The notes: generated by a model not told the origin, from the sequence alone. Counted from the stretch's first letter, positions 46,914 through 56,651 are shown. The stretch is DNA of 64,000 nt from Spirosoma terrae (GCF_010435915.1 NZ_JAAFZH010000014.1:124001-188000), one strand, 5' to 3'. Numbers and translations: made by a program.

Positions 46914-48140
46914 TTATTCCTCGGCCAGCGTCCGGGAAATATTCATGCGGTAAACGCCTAATGCCGGTAGGGCTGCTGCCAGGAGTCCAATGAGTACAGC
47001 TATGCCCAGCAATATCCACTCTTCGGGTAAAATACTGAACGCGGCCAGGTTATAATGGTATTCGGAGGAGACACTATTGGAGAACAACCACAGGCCAACC
47101 CGACTGAGCAGAATACCTAATCCAAAACCAATCAGTGCCAATACTAGACCCTCTAGCAGCAGCATACTGAATAATTGGACTCGCGTGGCACCCATCGACA
47201 ACATTAAGGCCATTTCGTATTTACGTTCTTTTAACGAATTGTAGAGCGACACAAATACGCTGATACCCGAAATGAGCATAATCACAACCGCCAGACCACG
47301 TAGTGTTTCAACGCCAACGCCCAGCAGCGAAAACAGCCGGTTGATTTCAATGTTGGGTAACGCAGCCTGAAGTTTGGAGTTGGTATTGATGCCCCGAGCG
47401 ATCATCATACCCAGCGGATTCCGAAACTGAATCAGCATACTGGTGATTTCGCGGGGGGCTTCCTCATGGTCTTCGCCTTCGTGGACTTCTCCTTCTTCAT
47501 GGTGTTCTTCGCCGTGCTCCTCATGGTGTTCATGGATGGCCCATACACTGGATAGGGGCGTGAGAATAAGCTGATCGGCAACCGTATTGCTGGGATTCAG
47601 AATACCGACTACTTTATATTTCGTATCAGCGTGTACTTCGCCTTCGGCATCTAAGCCGTGAGAGCCTGAAAAGGTATCGCCAATTTTCAGACCGGCAACT
47701 TCGGCAACACGGGGACCAATAACCGTTTCCAGATCTCCCTGAAATAGTCGTCCCTGACCAACTGTTGCGCCAAAATGATCGAGGTATTTTTTATTCGTAC
47801 CAACAATCCGGAATGAGCGATAATTGTCGCCCATCGACAGCGGAATGGCGTTCTTGATCATAGGGTTACGAGTCAGCTTCTCGGCCTCTTCGAGCGGAAT
47901 GTTACCCGTTGGTGAATCGATCTGATAAATACTCGACAGAATGAGCTGGAGCGGGCTACCTTTCGCGCCCAGCACCATGTCGATGCCTTTAATATTCTTC
48001 CGAAACTGGTCGTCTAACTGTTTGTTGAGCAGCAAAAGCAGCGAGATAATGGTGATGCCAAAGGTCATCAATAGGCCGCTCAGGAAACTGCTCAGGGGTT
48101 TGTCTTTCAGGTTGCTCCAACTAATTCGGAATAAATTCAT
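46914..48140 (-). CDS. ABC transporter permease (MacB/FtsX-like) with His/Glu-rich loop
   Basis: 408 residues. Four membrane helices in MacB/FtsX order: one at the N-terminus (about 18-40) and three at the C-terminus (about 280, 325, 375), with a large periplasmic domain in between. In it, near residues 205-235, is a stretch of about 15 His and Glu residues in alternation (EHHEEHGEEHHEEGEVHEGED), a likely metal-binding loop. The matching ATPase is not adjacent. Possible metal sensing or transport, or a lipoprotein/efflux role; unresolved. Confidence 0.85.
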   Translation of the reverse strand: MNLFRISWSNLKDKPLSSFLSGLLMTFGITIISLLLLLNKQLDDQFRKNIKGIDMVLGAKGSPLQLILSSIYQIDSPTGNIPLEEAEKLTRNPMIKNAIPLSMGDNYRSFRIVGTNKKYLDHFGATVGQGRLFQGDLETVIGPRVAEVAGLKIGDTFSGSHGLDAEGEVHADTKYKVVGILNPSNTVADQLILTPLSSVWAIHEHHEEHGEEHHEEGEVHEGEDHEEAPREITSMLIQFRNPLGMMIARGINTNSKLQAALPNIEINRLFSLLGVGVETLRGLAVVIMLISGISVFVSLYNSLKERKYEMALMLSMGATRVQLFSMLLLEGLVLALIGFGLGILLSRVGLWLFSNSVSSEYHYNLAAFSILPEEWILLGIAVLIGLLAAALPALGVYRMNISRTLAEE

Positions 48141-48197
48141 GGTGGCTGATGAATGCTATTTGATCAGAAAAAGGCAAGCGTACTCTACGAATGAAAA

Positions 48198-48638
48198 CTA
48201 GTATAAATCCAGCTTAAAATGGTGGCTGGCGATGTTGAATCGTTTGTTCAGATACAGTCGGTGGGCATCGTAACGAGCTGGGTTCTGACCCGAATCGAGC
48301 GATACGCACTGGTAGCCTTCATGACGGGCTTTGTCGATAACAAAATCGAGTAAAGCGTTGGCATACCCTTTGCCCCGCGCTTCCGCCAGCGTCGATAAAT
48401 CATCGATATAGAGCGTTTTGCCACTGTATAGCAGATTCATGGTCCGGTAGCCAACAACCGCGGGCGATGGCCTGGTGTTGTCACCTTCTTCAATAAAAGC
48501 TAGTTCAAACCGGTCGTTTTCCTGCTGGAAGCGGATCTGCTCAAACGCCTGTTCAGGCGTCAAATGAGTACGTAATGCCAGCATGGCGGGAATGCAACGA
48601 CGAATAGCCTCGTCAGATTGGGCAATTGTTACGGTCAT
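48198..48638 (-). CDS. GNAT-family N-acetyltransferase
   Basis: 146 residues. Acetyl-CoA site LSTLAEARGKGYANALLDFVIDKARHEGYQCVSLDSG holds the Q/R-x-x-G-x-A pattern (here ARGKGYAN). Small soluble enzyme; acceptor unknown. Overlaps the hemC gene by 4 bases, so probably the second gene of that operon. Confidence 0.88.
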   Translation of the reverse strand: MTVTIAQSDEAIRRCIPAMLALRTHLTPEQAFEQIRFQQENDRFELAFIEEGDNTRPSPAVVGYRTMNLLYSGKTLYIDDLSTLAEARGKGYANALLDFVIDKARHEGYQCVSLDSGQNPARYDAHRLYLNKRFNIASHHFKLDLY

Positions 48639-49561
48639 AGTTTTGCGCGAATATCAGCCAGTAATACGTCTCCTCCCTGCGCTAAAATACGTTCCGCCAA
48701 CTGGTGCCCCAGTGATGAGGCTTCTTCGGGCGCACCCGTAAAGTTCTCCCGCAGAAGCTGGCTACCGTCCAGACTAACCAATCCGCCTGTCAGCTCAATT
48801 GTTTTTTCGTCGGTCCATTGGGCCAGCGCAAAAGAAGGAATGCTGCAGCCCCCTTCCAGTCTGGCCAGAAAAGCGCGCTCGGCCAGCAGACAGGATTCGG
48901 TTAAAGAATGATTGGTTAATTGCCGAATGGCATTGATTTTGTCGATTGCCAGCGAATCGGCCGCTTCGATAGCAATGCTGCCCTGCCCGACGGCTGGCGT
49001 GAAATCAGATACGGGCAAATGCTCAACAATCAGGTCGTCGTAGCCCATACGATGAACGCCTGCGAAGGCTAGGAGCAAGGCATCACATTGCCCCTCATCG
49101 AGTTTGCGAAGACGGGTTTGTAGGTTGCCACGCATGTCGACCGTTGTTACGTGTGGGCAGAAGTGTTTAAGCATGGCTACCCGCCGGGTCGATGACGTAC
49201 CGATCGTAAATTCACGACCATTGGTAAGCGATAAACTTTTGTTGCGGCTAACTAATACGTCGTTTGTAATTTCTCGCTCCGTAAACGCGATAATCGATAA
49301 GCCATTTGGTAAGCTCGATGGTAAATCCTTAGCGCTGTGGACCGCTATATCGATGCTGCCAGTCCGAAGTTGATCTTCGAGTTCCTGAGTGAAAACACCT
49401 TTGCTACCAATTTTCGATAACGAACGATCCAGTATCAGATCGCCTTTCGTTTCAATGAGTACTAGCTCGGCCGTTAAACCGCCTGCCTCCAATAGTGTTT
49501 TTATATGTTCAGCTTGCCACACCGCCAGGCGGCTGCTGCGCGTTCCAATTCGAATATGCAT
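48635..49561 (-). CDS. hemC: Hydroxymethylbilane synthase (porphobilinogen deaminase)
   Basis: 308 residues. IGTRSSRLAVWQAEHI, HSAKDLPSSLPNGL, GTSSTRR and the cofactor Cys in EGGCSIPSFAL match HemC. Polymerises four porphobilinogens to the linear tetrapyrrole for haem. Other hem genes are not adjacent. Confidence 0.96.
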   Translation of the reverse strand: MHIRIGTRSSRLAVWQAEHIKTLLEAGGLTAELVLIETKGDLILDRSLSKIGSKGVFTQELEDQLRTGSIDIAVHSAKDLPSSLPNGLSIIAFTEREITNDVLVSRNKSLSLTNGREFTIGTSSTRRVAMLKHFCPHVTTVDMRGNLQTRLRKLDEGQCDALLLAFAGVHRMGYDDLIVEHLPVSDFTPAVGQGSIAIEAADSLAIDKINAIRQLTNHSLTESCLLAERAFLARLEGGCSIPSFALAQWTDEKTIELTGGLVSLDGSQLLRENFTGAPEEASSLGHQLAERILAQGGDVLLADIRAKL

Positions 49562-49961
49562 GAGAAGCTTTTCGTCGTTTCTGCCGTATAATTCGTGTCT
49601 AGCGTTGACTGCTGTTGTATTGGCTAACCAAAACTATAAACCAGGAACGACAAACTATATTTCTACAAAGGTACGGCTTAGGAGCCACCAAAACAGAGCT
49701 TTAAGGCGTTAAATGCAATTTACTGTTCTGTGGAAGAGAAACCACACAAAACCACAACCGGTACCGCTATTATTCCCCACTCGGCGGAACTGGCCGATTT
49801 GGCATAAACGAATACGACATTCTTCAATATCAGCCAAAAAGACACTGTATGCGCTGGAAACGCACGAATTGACTGACAGCTTGGCGGACAAAAGTAGGAT
49901 TAAACCATTAGGCACGAGGTTTGTCTATACAACAGTACTTGGACAGTAAACAGCAACTCCT
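49562..49961. other. Intergenic region upstream of the Hsp20-like gene
   Basis: 400 bases. Contains only ORFs that look accidental (68 and 78 codons, opposite strands, basic, no family). Probable promoter region for the Hsp20-like gene and for hemC on the other strand; no clear -7 box was found. Confidence 0.45.
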
Positions 49962-50369
49962 ATGAAAGCGATAGAAAATGTATTTCAGGGAACGGGTGGT
50001 CAGGTCGATTTGCTCAATACCCTGTATGGTGGTTCGAGCCAGACGACAATGAAAGTTGATCGCGAGGACGAACGACTTGTTATTAAATTATCCGCACCAG
50101 GTGTTAGTGCCAATGCTTTCAACGTATTGATTGAAGGTAGCAAACTGGTTCTATATACGCTCCTGGTGAATACACCAACCCGGAGAGATGATGATGAAAA
50201 TAGTCAACGGATGGCCGTGCCTATGTTTTTGAGGGTTCTTGACATCCCATCTTTTATTGATGCCGACCACATCGAAGCCGTTCATGAACACGGTCAGGTT
50301 AGGGTGATGCTACCTTTCAAAGATGAAGAACAAATGCACCGCCGGATCGACATAAAAGATTTATTCTAA
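49962..50369 (+). CDS. Hsp20/alpha-crystallin-like protein
   Basis: 135 residues. Reads as a diverged small heat-shock core: MKVDREDERLVIKLSAPGVSANAFNVLIEGSKLVLYT and VLDIPSFIDADHIEAVHEHGQVRVMLPF, with the loss of the usual A-x-x-x-N-G-V-L. N- and C-terminal extensions are very short. May be a chaperone; divergence leaves some doubt. Separate unit with a terminator behind it. Confidence 0.72.
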   Translation: MKAIENVFQGTGGQVDLLNTLYGGSSQTTMKVDREDERLVIKLSAPGVSANAFNVLIEGSKLVLYTLLVNTPTRRDDDENSQRMAVPMFLRVLDIPSFIDADHIEAVHEHGQVRVMLPFKDEEQMHRRIDIKDLF

Positions 50370-50425
50370 TACCTTCTTTCGTCCGGGATCATAAAGGGTC
50401 CTGTAGCCTATAGATCGAGTACGGG

Positions 50426-50457
50426 TCGTTTCTACGGAAGCGACCTTTTTTTATGTC
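50426..50457 (+). terminator. Terminator after Hsp20-like gene
   Basis: GGTCGTTT / AAGCGACC stem (one G-U) with CTACGG loop and seven T. Ends the upstream unit. Confidence 0.8.
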
Positions 50458-50618
50458 CTTGAATCAGGGGTGTACTACGTAGAGTTCTGCAACAAGCTGA
50501 AAATCAAGTCTCGATACGTAATTAGAACTATTTCAAGAACTTACTTTTTAGCGTTTTGCCAACGTATTGATTGCGTTTGATTTATCCTTTTGGTTAGTGG
50601 CTCGTTGCCTAATTTAGC

Positions 50619-50648
50619 TTGCAGAAGTGGCTCAAAAACCTAACTTTG
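50619..50648 (+). promoter_or_regulatory. Promoter for nrdB (TTG-19-TAACTTTG)
   Basis: TTG at 50619-50621, 19-bp spacer, TAACTTTG at 50641-50648: a near-ideal Bacteroidota housekeeping promoter. Start of transcription near 50655, leader of about 75 nt to the nrdB ATG. Confidence 0.75.
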
Positions 50649-50728
50649 TTGGAGTCATCTATTTCACTGATTTCTTCATTCGCCAGTTTTGAAGGACTGG
50701 TAAAAATACATAAAAAGCAACTCTGGTT

Positions 50729-51778
50729 ATGGCACAAAACGATGCAACCGAACCAATTTTAGAGGAAGACAAAGGCCGATTCGTGCTGTTTCCGATCAAG
50801 CACTGGGACATTTGGGAGTATTACAAAACCCACGAAGCTTCGTTCTGGACTGCCGAAGAAATTGACCTTGGTCAGGATATGAAAGACTGGAATGGTCTGA
50901 ACGATAATGAACGCCATTTCATTTCGCACGTTCTGGCCTTTTTTGCGGCATCCGATGGAATTGTTAATGAAAATCTGGCTGTCAATTTCCTGTCGGAAGT
51001 GCAGTATGCCGAAGCAAAATGTTTCTATGGCTTTCAGGTGATGATGGAAAATATCCATTCTGAAACCTATTCATTACTGATTGATACGTATATCAAAGAT
51101 GCGGCCGAAAAAGATCGACTGCTCAATGCCATCGATACAATTCCCTGTGTTCAGAAAAAAGCAGAATGGGCGCTCCGCTGGATAGAAAACGGTTCGTTTG
51201 CTGAGCGATTGATCGCTTTTGCGGCCGTAGAAGGTATCTTCTTCTCGGGTTCGTTCTGTTCTATTTTCTGGTTGAAAAAGCGGGGTCTGATGCCGGGTCT
51301 GACATTCTCCAACGAGTTAATCTCGCGCGATGAAGGTCTGCACCGCGATTTTGCCTGTTTGCTCTATACTGATCACATTAAGAACAAACTGCCAGAAACG
51401 CAGATCTACGATATTATCCGTAACGCGGTTGAAATTGAGCAGGAGTTTGTATCTGACGCTTTGCCCGTATCGCTGATCGGGATGAACGCCGATCTGATGA
51501 AACAATACATCGCGTTTGTAGCCGACCACCTGCTCGTGACGTTAGGGTTACGTAAACTATATAACGTAGCAAATCCGTTTGATTTCATGGATATGATTTC
51601 GTTGCAGGGCAAAACCAACTTCTTCGAAAAGCGCGTTGGTGAATACCAGCGGGGCGAAGTTATGGCCAAGTTCAGAGCGTCTAAAGCAGCCGCTAACCAA
51701 CCAGAAGGTGCAGAGAATCCGGCGCCTGTTGTCGCAGTAGAAGAAGCTAAAGGTATTACGTTCGACGCCGATTTCTAA
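50729..51778 (+). CDS. nrdB: Ribonucleoside-diphosphate reductase beta chain (class Ia-like)
   Basis: 349 residues. Di-iron ligands sit in [44 protein letters not shown] and EGIFFSGSF ... [11 protein letters not shown]; the C-terminal tail carries the subunit-docking acidic end. Makes the stable radical used by NrdA to make deoxynucleotides. nrdA is not in the window, an unusual separation. Confidence 0.95.
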   Translation: MAQNDATEPILEEDKGRFVLFPIKHWDIWEYYKTHEASFWTAEEIDLGQDMKDWNGLNDNERHFISHVLAFFAASDGIVNENLAVNFLSEVQYAEAKCFYGFQVMMENIHSETYSLLIDTYIKDAAEKDRLLNAIDTIPCVQKKAEWALRWIENGSFAERLIAFAAVEGIFFSGSFCSIFWLKKRGLMPGLTFSNELISRDEGLHRDFACLLYTDHIKNKLPETQIYDIIRNAVEIEQEFVSDALPVSLIGMNADLMKQYIAFVADHLLVTLGLRKLYNVANPFDFMDMISLQGKTNFFEKRVGEYQRGEVMAKFRASKAAANQPEGAENPAPVVAVEEAKGITFDADF

Positions 51779-51846
51779 ACATAGTGAGGCTACTTAGTCA
51801 GAATTGTTGAGTATAATTTACCAATACTGATATTTTTTAATACATT

Positions 51847-51905
51847 AGTAGAAAGCAAAAACCCTGCTTAAACAATTTGTTTAAGCAGGGTTTTTGCTTT
51901 CTACT
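51847..51905 (+). terminator. Long hairpin after nrdB
   Basis: 27-bp perfect arms (AGTAGAAAGCAAAAACCC... and its complement) with a 5-nt loop AATTT. Contains A5 and T5 runs. Lies 69 bp after nrdB and before the FkbM gene. Confidence 0.8.
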
Positions 51906-51934
51906 CTTTCTACCTTCTTCTAAAAAGAAAATAC

Positions 51935-52729
51935 ATGGCTGTTACGGGAATTAGCCGATACATGAGGCTTTGGAAACACATTGCCAATCCTTTTGACTAC
52001 TTAATCTATAAGAATGAGCGGCATAAACATGGCTGCTTCTTTGTGACGAAGCCCTTTCCAATCCGGTTTCGAGTACCTAACAGCTTATATCTGGTCTTCA
52101 AGGAAATTTTCATGACCGATGTGTATGAAATTGATCGATTGGCGAGTCAATTACCCAACAACCCTACCATAATTGATATTGGGGCTAATGCGGGTTTTTT
52201 CGACATACAACTGCTATCGAAAATTGGTCAGGCAACTATTTATGCCTACGAGCCAATGCCTGCCAATGTGAAAAGCCTACAGGAAACGATAGCGAACAAC
52301 AGCAGGCTTCAGCGTTGTATCCGTCTCTTTGCGATGGCTGTTACCGGACGGGCATTTGCGCAGCTTAGTTTATTTGCCGAACCTGAAGAAAATAGCCAAG
52401 TGGTGGCATCGGTATTTGCTGAATTTCACCAAAATAATACCTGTGAACTAACAGTACCCTGCATTACACTCACCGAAATTATGTTGGGAAACTCTTTACA
52501 GATCGTTGATTTGCTGAAGATGGACTGCGAAGGAGCGGAATATGATATTATTTATCACACTGACCCCGAACTGATTCGACGTATCAGGCAAATGACCATT
52601 GAAGTACACGATGTTGATTCCGACAGAAATAACGTAACGGTTTTTGATCAATATCTTCAGGAGATGGGTTATACCACATCCTATTCACGAATAAATTCAT
52701 CCTGCTACGCCCTGGAAGCCATTCGTTAG
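51935..52729 (+). CDS. FkbM family methyltransferase
   Basis: 264 residues. IIDIGANAGFFDIQLLSKIG is the SAM motif I, PNNPTIIDIG precedes it, and ADLLKMDCEGAEYDII is the second signature of FkbM proteins, which methylate sugars or natural products. Probably acts on a glycan; the neighbour is a GT4 glycosyltransferase on the opposite strand whose stop overlaps by 4 bp. Confidence 0.9.
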   Translation: MAVTGISRYMRLWKHIANPFDYLIYKNERHKHGCFFVTKPFPIRFRVPNSLYLVFKEIFMTDVYEIDRLASQLPNNPTIIDIGANAGFFDIQLLSKIGQATIYAYEPMPANVKSLQETIANNSRLQRCIRLFAMAVTGRAFAQLSLFAEPEENSQVVASVFAEFHQNNTCELTVPCITLTEIMLGNSLQIVDLLKMDCEGAEYDIIYHTDPELIRRIRQMTIEVHDVDSDRNNVTVFDQYLQEMGYTTSYSRINSSCYALEAIR

Positions 52730-53787
52730 GATGATGTACCTAAAACCTGTTTATATAATGTCCAATAATCGGCGGCCACTAAATCCCATCTAAATTTTGC
52801 GCTTTGTTGTTTAAGACGTTCGGGCATTGATGGGTCGTTACGATACGTGGTCATACCGTGCTGAAATGTGTCTACCATTGTCTGCGCATCAAACGATGGG
52901 AAATAGAAAGCTTCAGATCCGCCTACTTCTGGCAAGCTTGTGAGCGGAGAGGTAAATACGGGTTTTCCAAAGGCCATTGCTTCTACAACGGGTAGTCCAA
53001 AGCCTTCCAGTAACGACGGGAAGAGAAATGCATCGCAGTGCGCATAGAGCCACCATTTTGTGGGGTCATCGATGGGGCCAGGAATGATCAGTCTGTCTAA
53101 TACGCCCATTTGCTGAGCCTGTTGCCGAATTTGTTGGCTATAAGCGGGTTTGTCGGGGCCAGCCAGTACTAAACGATACGCCGGATTGGCGGCTAACAGC
53201 GGTAGTAAGGTATGGACGTTTTTGTAAGGCTGGAGCATACCAATAAAAAACAAAAATGGTCCATCCAGCTCAATAGGCGCAGAAATAGTAGGAATATTGG
53301 TTGGAATGGTTACGCCCAGATGAATGGCTTTAAGGAGTTTGGTTTTTGGAACGACTAATTGTTTACGAACATCGGTTGCTACGTAGTGCGAAATGGTTGT
53401 AATAGCGTACGCTTTATCAATACAGCGCTGGTAGTGCTTTTTTTGCTGACGTTTCCGCTTTTCTGAATACTCAGGAAGCGATAAATAATTAAGGTCTAAT
53501 ATGGTGTATATCAGCTTGCTGGGGCGGACAGGCAAAAACTTGGAGCCCTGATGAAGGCAATGCCAGACATCAAATTTCCAGGTGTTCCAATAGCGATGCC
53601 ATTTCTTTGCGACTTTATACTGAACAGAATTACCAAAAACACCCACCTGCTCCGGCGGTACAAGAAACGTTAATTCCCAGTCTGATGGTCGTTGACGAAC
53701 CAGCTCCTGGCCTAGGTGAAGACAAACCTGACCGAGTCCACTATTAATATTCGTCATGCGTTCTGTTTCCAGAAAAAGACTCGGCAT
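52726..53787 (-). CDS. Family 4 glycosyltransferase
   Basis: 353 residues. N-terminal SLFLETERMTNINSGLGQVCLHLG gives the GT-B acceptor domain start; FFIGMLQPYKNVHTLLPL and FPSLLEGFGLPVVEAMAFGKPVFTSPLTSLPEVGG is the GT4 donor site. Acts on an unknown sugar. Next to the FkbM methyltransferase (convergent, 4-bp overlap), suggesting a small separate glycan module. Confidence 0.9.
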   Translation of the reverse strand: MPSLFLETERMTNINSGLGQVCLHLGQELVRQRPSDWELTFLVPPEQVGVFGNSVQYKVAKKWHRYWNTWKFDVWHCLHQGSKFLPVRPSKLIYTILDLNYLSLPEYSEKRKRQQKKHYQRCIDKAYAITTISHYVATDVRKQLVVPKTKLLKAIHLGVTIPTNIPTISAPIELDGPFLFFIGMLQPYKNVHTLLPLLAANPAYRLVLAGPDKPAYSQQIRQQAQQMGVLDRLIIPGPIDDPTKWWLYAHCDAFLFPSLLEGFGLPVVEAMAFGKPVFTSPLTSLPEVGGSEAFYFPSFDAQTMVDTFQHGMTTYRNDPSMPERLKQQSAKFRWDLVAADYWTLYKQVLGTSS

Positions 53788-53832
53788 AATGGTAATCGTT
53801 GAAATGAAGTAAGAATAAGTTGGTGAATAGGC

Positions 53833-54291
53833 TTACTCGTTGCTGCCCAACACCTGCCAGACCAGATCAGATTCGTATCCCTTGCTTAGTGCATAGCGAA
53901 CTAATTTCTGCTTGACAATGAGTGGATTATCGTCTCGAATGCTTCTGCGTTTTTTCTCCAGCAACTCAGTGAGCGTTTCCCGGTAATCGTCGGGAGCAAT
54001 TTCGTTCATAGCCTGATCCAGATTGTAGCCGGTGATTCCTCGTTGCTGCAGATGTTGCTTGATTTTACGCTTGCCCCAGCCTTTAACCCGAAATTTGCCA
54101 CCCGCAAACGATTTGGCAAAACGCTCTTCATTCAGGTAGTTCTGCTGGATTAGTTCGGCAATCACTTCTTCGGCATCATCGCCCAGAACACCCCAGTCTT
54201 TTAACTTGTCGCGGACTTCCTGTTGGGTTCGTTCCTGATAAGCGCAAAACATGGCTGCTTTGCGAAGTGCGTCTTTCAGATAATCAGTCAT
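53833..54291 (-). CDS. recX: RecX family regulatory protein
   Basis: The ATG at 54291 (MTDYLKDALRKAAMFCAYQERT) gives 152 residues, typical of RecX; an upstream start at 54375 would be odd. Three-helix repeats with ERTQQEVRDKLKDWGV, IQQNYLNEERFAKSFAGGKFRVKGWGKRKIKQHLQQRGI. RecX inhibits RecA filaments. recA is not in this window. Confidence 0.9.
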   Translation of the reverse strand: MTDYLKDALRKAAMFCAYQERTQQEVRDKLKDWGVLGDDAEEVIAELIQQNYLNEERFAKSFAGGKFRVKGWGKRKIKQHLQQRGITGYNLDQAMNEIAPDDYRETLTELLEKKRRSIRDDNPLIVKQKLVRYALSKGYESDLVWQVLGSNE

Positions 54292-54339
54292 AAAGAAAAA
54301 ACACGTAGCAAACTGCCGAGGTTCAGATGGGGAAGATAG

Positions 54340-54412
54340 GATGTATGATGTATGGAATAGACTTTTATATGTCATACATTCTACATCATACGCCCTATAT
54401 CATACATCCATT
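54340..54412. repeat. Cluster of TGTATGATGTA / CATACATC repeats
   Basis: Several direct and inverted copies of a GTATGA/TCATAC core lie just upstream of recX (TGTATGATGTATGG, ATGTCATACATTC, ACATCATACGCC, ATCATACATCC). May be a regulator binding cluster or a local duplication. Confidence 0.5.
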
Positions 54413-54413
54413 T

Positions 54414-55346
54414 CTACCACGTTCGTTTACTCATAACTTTGTCGAGTTCGGCCCGTGTCATGGTGCCGAGCTCAGGGTGTTGGCCCAGCCATTTTAGAAA
54501 ATTTGTTTTGATTTCGTCAGTCCACTGGCTGTCGATCTGGCCAGTTGTATAACGCCCCGACTTTACCATCTCAAACCCGAACTGATCCTTGCGAGTCACG
54601 AATTCGCAGGTCGTAATAACCTGTTCGGCCATGTGAGCCGGAACAAAAAGGACGCCCTCCCGCTGAGCAATAACCAGATCGCCCGGCAACACCATCGTGC
54701 CACCGATACGTATGGGCGTGTTTAGGCCCATCAGCACCATTTCTTCCAGAAACGAAGGGTGAAAGTCGCGAACGAACGCGTTGAAGCCTTTGATGTTCTG
54801 CAATTCCTGTAGATCGCGTGCCGCTCCGTTAAAAATAACGCCGTTGCCGGTTTTGCTGAAGATGGCATTCCCTAACGTAGCGCCAACGAGCGTTCCGCCA
54901 CCAATCTTACCAAAGCCATCGGCTACGTATACATCGCCTTTGGTGAGGGTTTCAATGGGCCACGTATTGGTATTCCCTTTTCGACCTTGTTTCGTGATGC
55001 CCCGGTCCTTAATGTTTTTTTCAATATCCGGGCGACTCGGCATGAACATCGCCGTAACCGCGCGGCCAATTACGGGTACGTCGTCTTTAATTAATTTCCA
55101 GCCACCTTCAAACTGATTCAGATAGCCTTCGTTTTTCAGGACTGTCCAGGCGTCGTCGAGCCCAATAGCTTTAGCTCTTTCCAGTAAGGCATCTGGTACT
55201 TTAGGGCGACCATCTGGAAAACGCTCTCCTTTCCATTCTGAGGTTAAGAATGTTAATTCGTCTTTAGACATGGTTTGGGCAACTGAGTAGCCGTTTACCA
55301 GGAGAAAGGCAGCAAAAGAAAGTAAAAGAGTAATACTGGATTTCAT
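54414..55346 (-). CDS. Exported RraA-like protein, copy 1
   Basis: 310 residues from the ATG at 55346 (signal peptide SSITLLLSFAAFLLVNGYSVAQ). Core DVYVADGFGKIGGGTLVGATLGNAIFSKTGNGVIFNGAARDLQE and DLVIAQREGVLFVPAHM match the RraA/4-hydroxy-4-methyl-2-oxoglutarate aldolase family, with the metal-dependent aldolase Arg/Asp motif GAARD. A signal peptide is atypical for this family. A paralogue and an enolase-superfamily gene are next to it. Confidence 0.85.
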   Translation of the reverse strand: MKSSITLLLSFAAFLLVNGYSVAQTMSKDELTFLTSEWKGERFPDGRPKVPDALLERAKAIGLDDAWTVLKNEGYLNQFEGGWKLIKDDVPVIGRAVTAMFMPSRPDIEKNIKDRGITKQGRKGNTNTWPIETLTKGDVYVADGFGKIGGGTLVGATLGNAIFSKTGNGVIFNGAARDLQELQNIKGFNAFVRDFHPSFLEEMVLMGLNTPIRIGGTMVLPGDLVIAQREGVLFVPAHMAEQVITTCEFVTRKDQFGFEMVKSGRYTTGQIDSQWTDEIKTNFLKWLGQHPELGTMTRAELDKVMSKRTW

Positions 55347-55400
55347 TGTCAGGCTTAAGATACAACAATACAAAACTCAGGATTTATGGCATGCGGACAA

Positions 55401-55431
55401 AAAATAATAGGCTTCGAAGGCCTATTATTTT
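55401..55431 (-). terminator. Hairpin between the two RraA-like genes
   Basis: AAAATAATAGGC / GCCTATTATTTT with a TTCGAAG loop. On the minus strand it is followed by a T-rich run, so it may end or attenuate transcription from the upstream copy. Confidence 0.75.
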
Positions 55432-55461
55432 GATGTCTGGTAACTAGTCAGAGCGGGTAAA

Positions 55462-56394
55462 TTAATGCCCTTTAGCCAAATACGCTTCTATATCTTTCGA
55501 CGTAATGGCTAGTTTTTTAGGATACTTAGCAACCCAGGCTCTGAATTCATTCTTGATTTTATCGGACCAGTCGCCGTGGATTTCGCCGGACGGGTACTTG
55601 CTTTGCTGAAGCAGAAAGCGTTCAAATTCGTCGCGCAAAGCCGTCATTTCTGATTCAGAAACCAGCTCATCAACCAGATGGGCCGGAATGAAAACGACAC
55701 CATATTCATTCGCAAACACTACGTCGCCGGGCATTACGGTTACCTCGCCAATACGGATGGGCGCATTGATTGACGTGGGTGTCATGTCTTTAATATAAGA
55801 CGGATCATGCCCTTTGACCCAGGCATTGAACCCTTTCGTATCTTTCAATTCCTGCATATCCCGGATTGATCCGTAAAAGATGACGCCCCGGCCAGTTTTG
55901 CCGTAAATAGCATTGCCCAGGCTGGAGCCTATCAACGTACCATCTTTCACTTTTCCGTAGCCATCTGCTACGTATATATCGCCTTTCGTCAGGATATCGA
56001 TAGGCCAGATGTTAATCCCGCCTTTTTGGGAACGACCTTCGGCCCGCCCCTGCCTTCTTACCAGGCTATCCAGGTCGGGTCGGCTGGGCATAAATTGGGC
56101 TGTAACAACCCGGCCGGTCATGGTTTCGCCAGGTTTAAGGATAACCCAGTTTTTCTCGACCTGATTTCGATACCCCTTCTTGCCGAGGTAGCCCCATACC
56201 TGCTCCAACGTACAGTTTTGCAAACGTTCCAGGACCAGATCAGATACGTGTGGACGGCCATCGGGCAGGCGTTCTCCTTTCCATTCGGCCGTTAGGGCTT
56301 TAACATATTCGGGAGATGAGCCTATGCGTTGAGCTCGTCCGGAAAGGCTGCCTAAGATGCCAAGAGTAGCTAATAGTAAAGTTCGTTTTAACAT
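55462..56394 (-). CDS. Exported RraA-like protein, copy 2
   Basis: 310 residues from the ATG at 56394, with a signal peptide (LKRTLLLATLGILGSLSGRAQ). Same layout and length as copy 1: DIYVADGYGKVKDGTLIGSSLGNAIYGKTGRGVIFYGSIRDMQELKD, DVVFANEYGVVFIPAHL, then a basic C-terminus. Here the aldolase motif reads GSIRD. Strong paralogue of the 54414 gene; they may form hetero-oligomers. Confidence 0.85.
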   Translation of the reverse strand: MLKRTLLLATLGILGSLSGRAQRIGSSPEYVKALTAEWKGERLPDGRPHVSDLVLERLQNCTLEQVWGYLGKKGYRNQVEKNWVILKPGETMTGRVVTAQFMPSRPDLDSLVRRQGRAEGRSQKGGINIWPIDILTKGDIYVADGYGKVKDGTLIGSSLGNAIYGKTGRGVIFYGSIRDMQELKDTKGFNAWVKGHDPSYIKDMTPTSINAPIRIGEVTVMPGDVVFANEYGVVFIPAHLVDELVSESEMTALRDEFERFLLQQSKYPSGEIHGDWSDKIKNEFRAWVAKYPKKLAITSKDIEAYLAKGH

Positions 56395-56651
56395 GGAATG
56401 TAAGGGCGTTGATATACTATTGAAGAGGTAATTGGTATCCGCTCTCATACGCTGGGAGAGATGGACGAACTGGCTACGTATGCATCATGGCAGCCAATGG
56501 ACATAAACGATACGTAGCGATGAACTTTCATAGTTGCTGAAAAATGTCTAAAAGACAATTATGTTGATAAAAGCCGTTTTGATAAGTAAAATACTGGCAT
56601 TAGATCATTTTATAAAGAGTCGATTGTAAAATCCCGCAGAATTCCTTAACC

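Larger units (their letters stand above)
50370..50728. other. Intergenic region with terminator and nrdB promoter
   Basis: 359 bases between the Hsp20-like gene and nrdB. Left part holds a terminator (50426-50457); right part holds the -33/-7 promoter of nrdB. No ORF. Confidence 0.6.

Noticed and set aside
49709-49949. Two overlapping ORFs of 68 and 78 codons upstream of the Hsp20-like gene
   Set aside because: Opposite strands, very basic or Cys-rich, no family, and no usable start signals; most likely noise in a promoter region.
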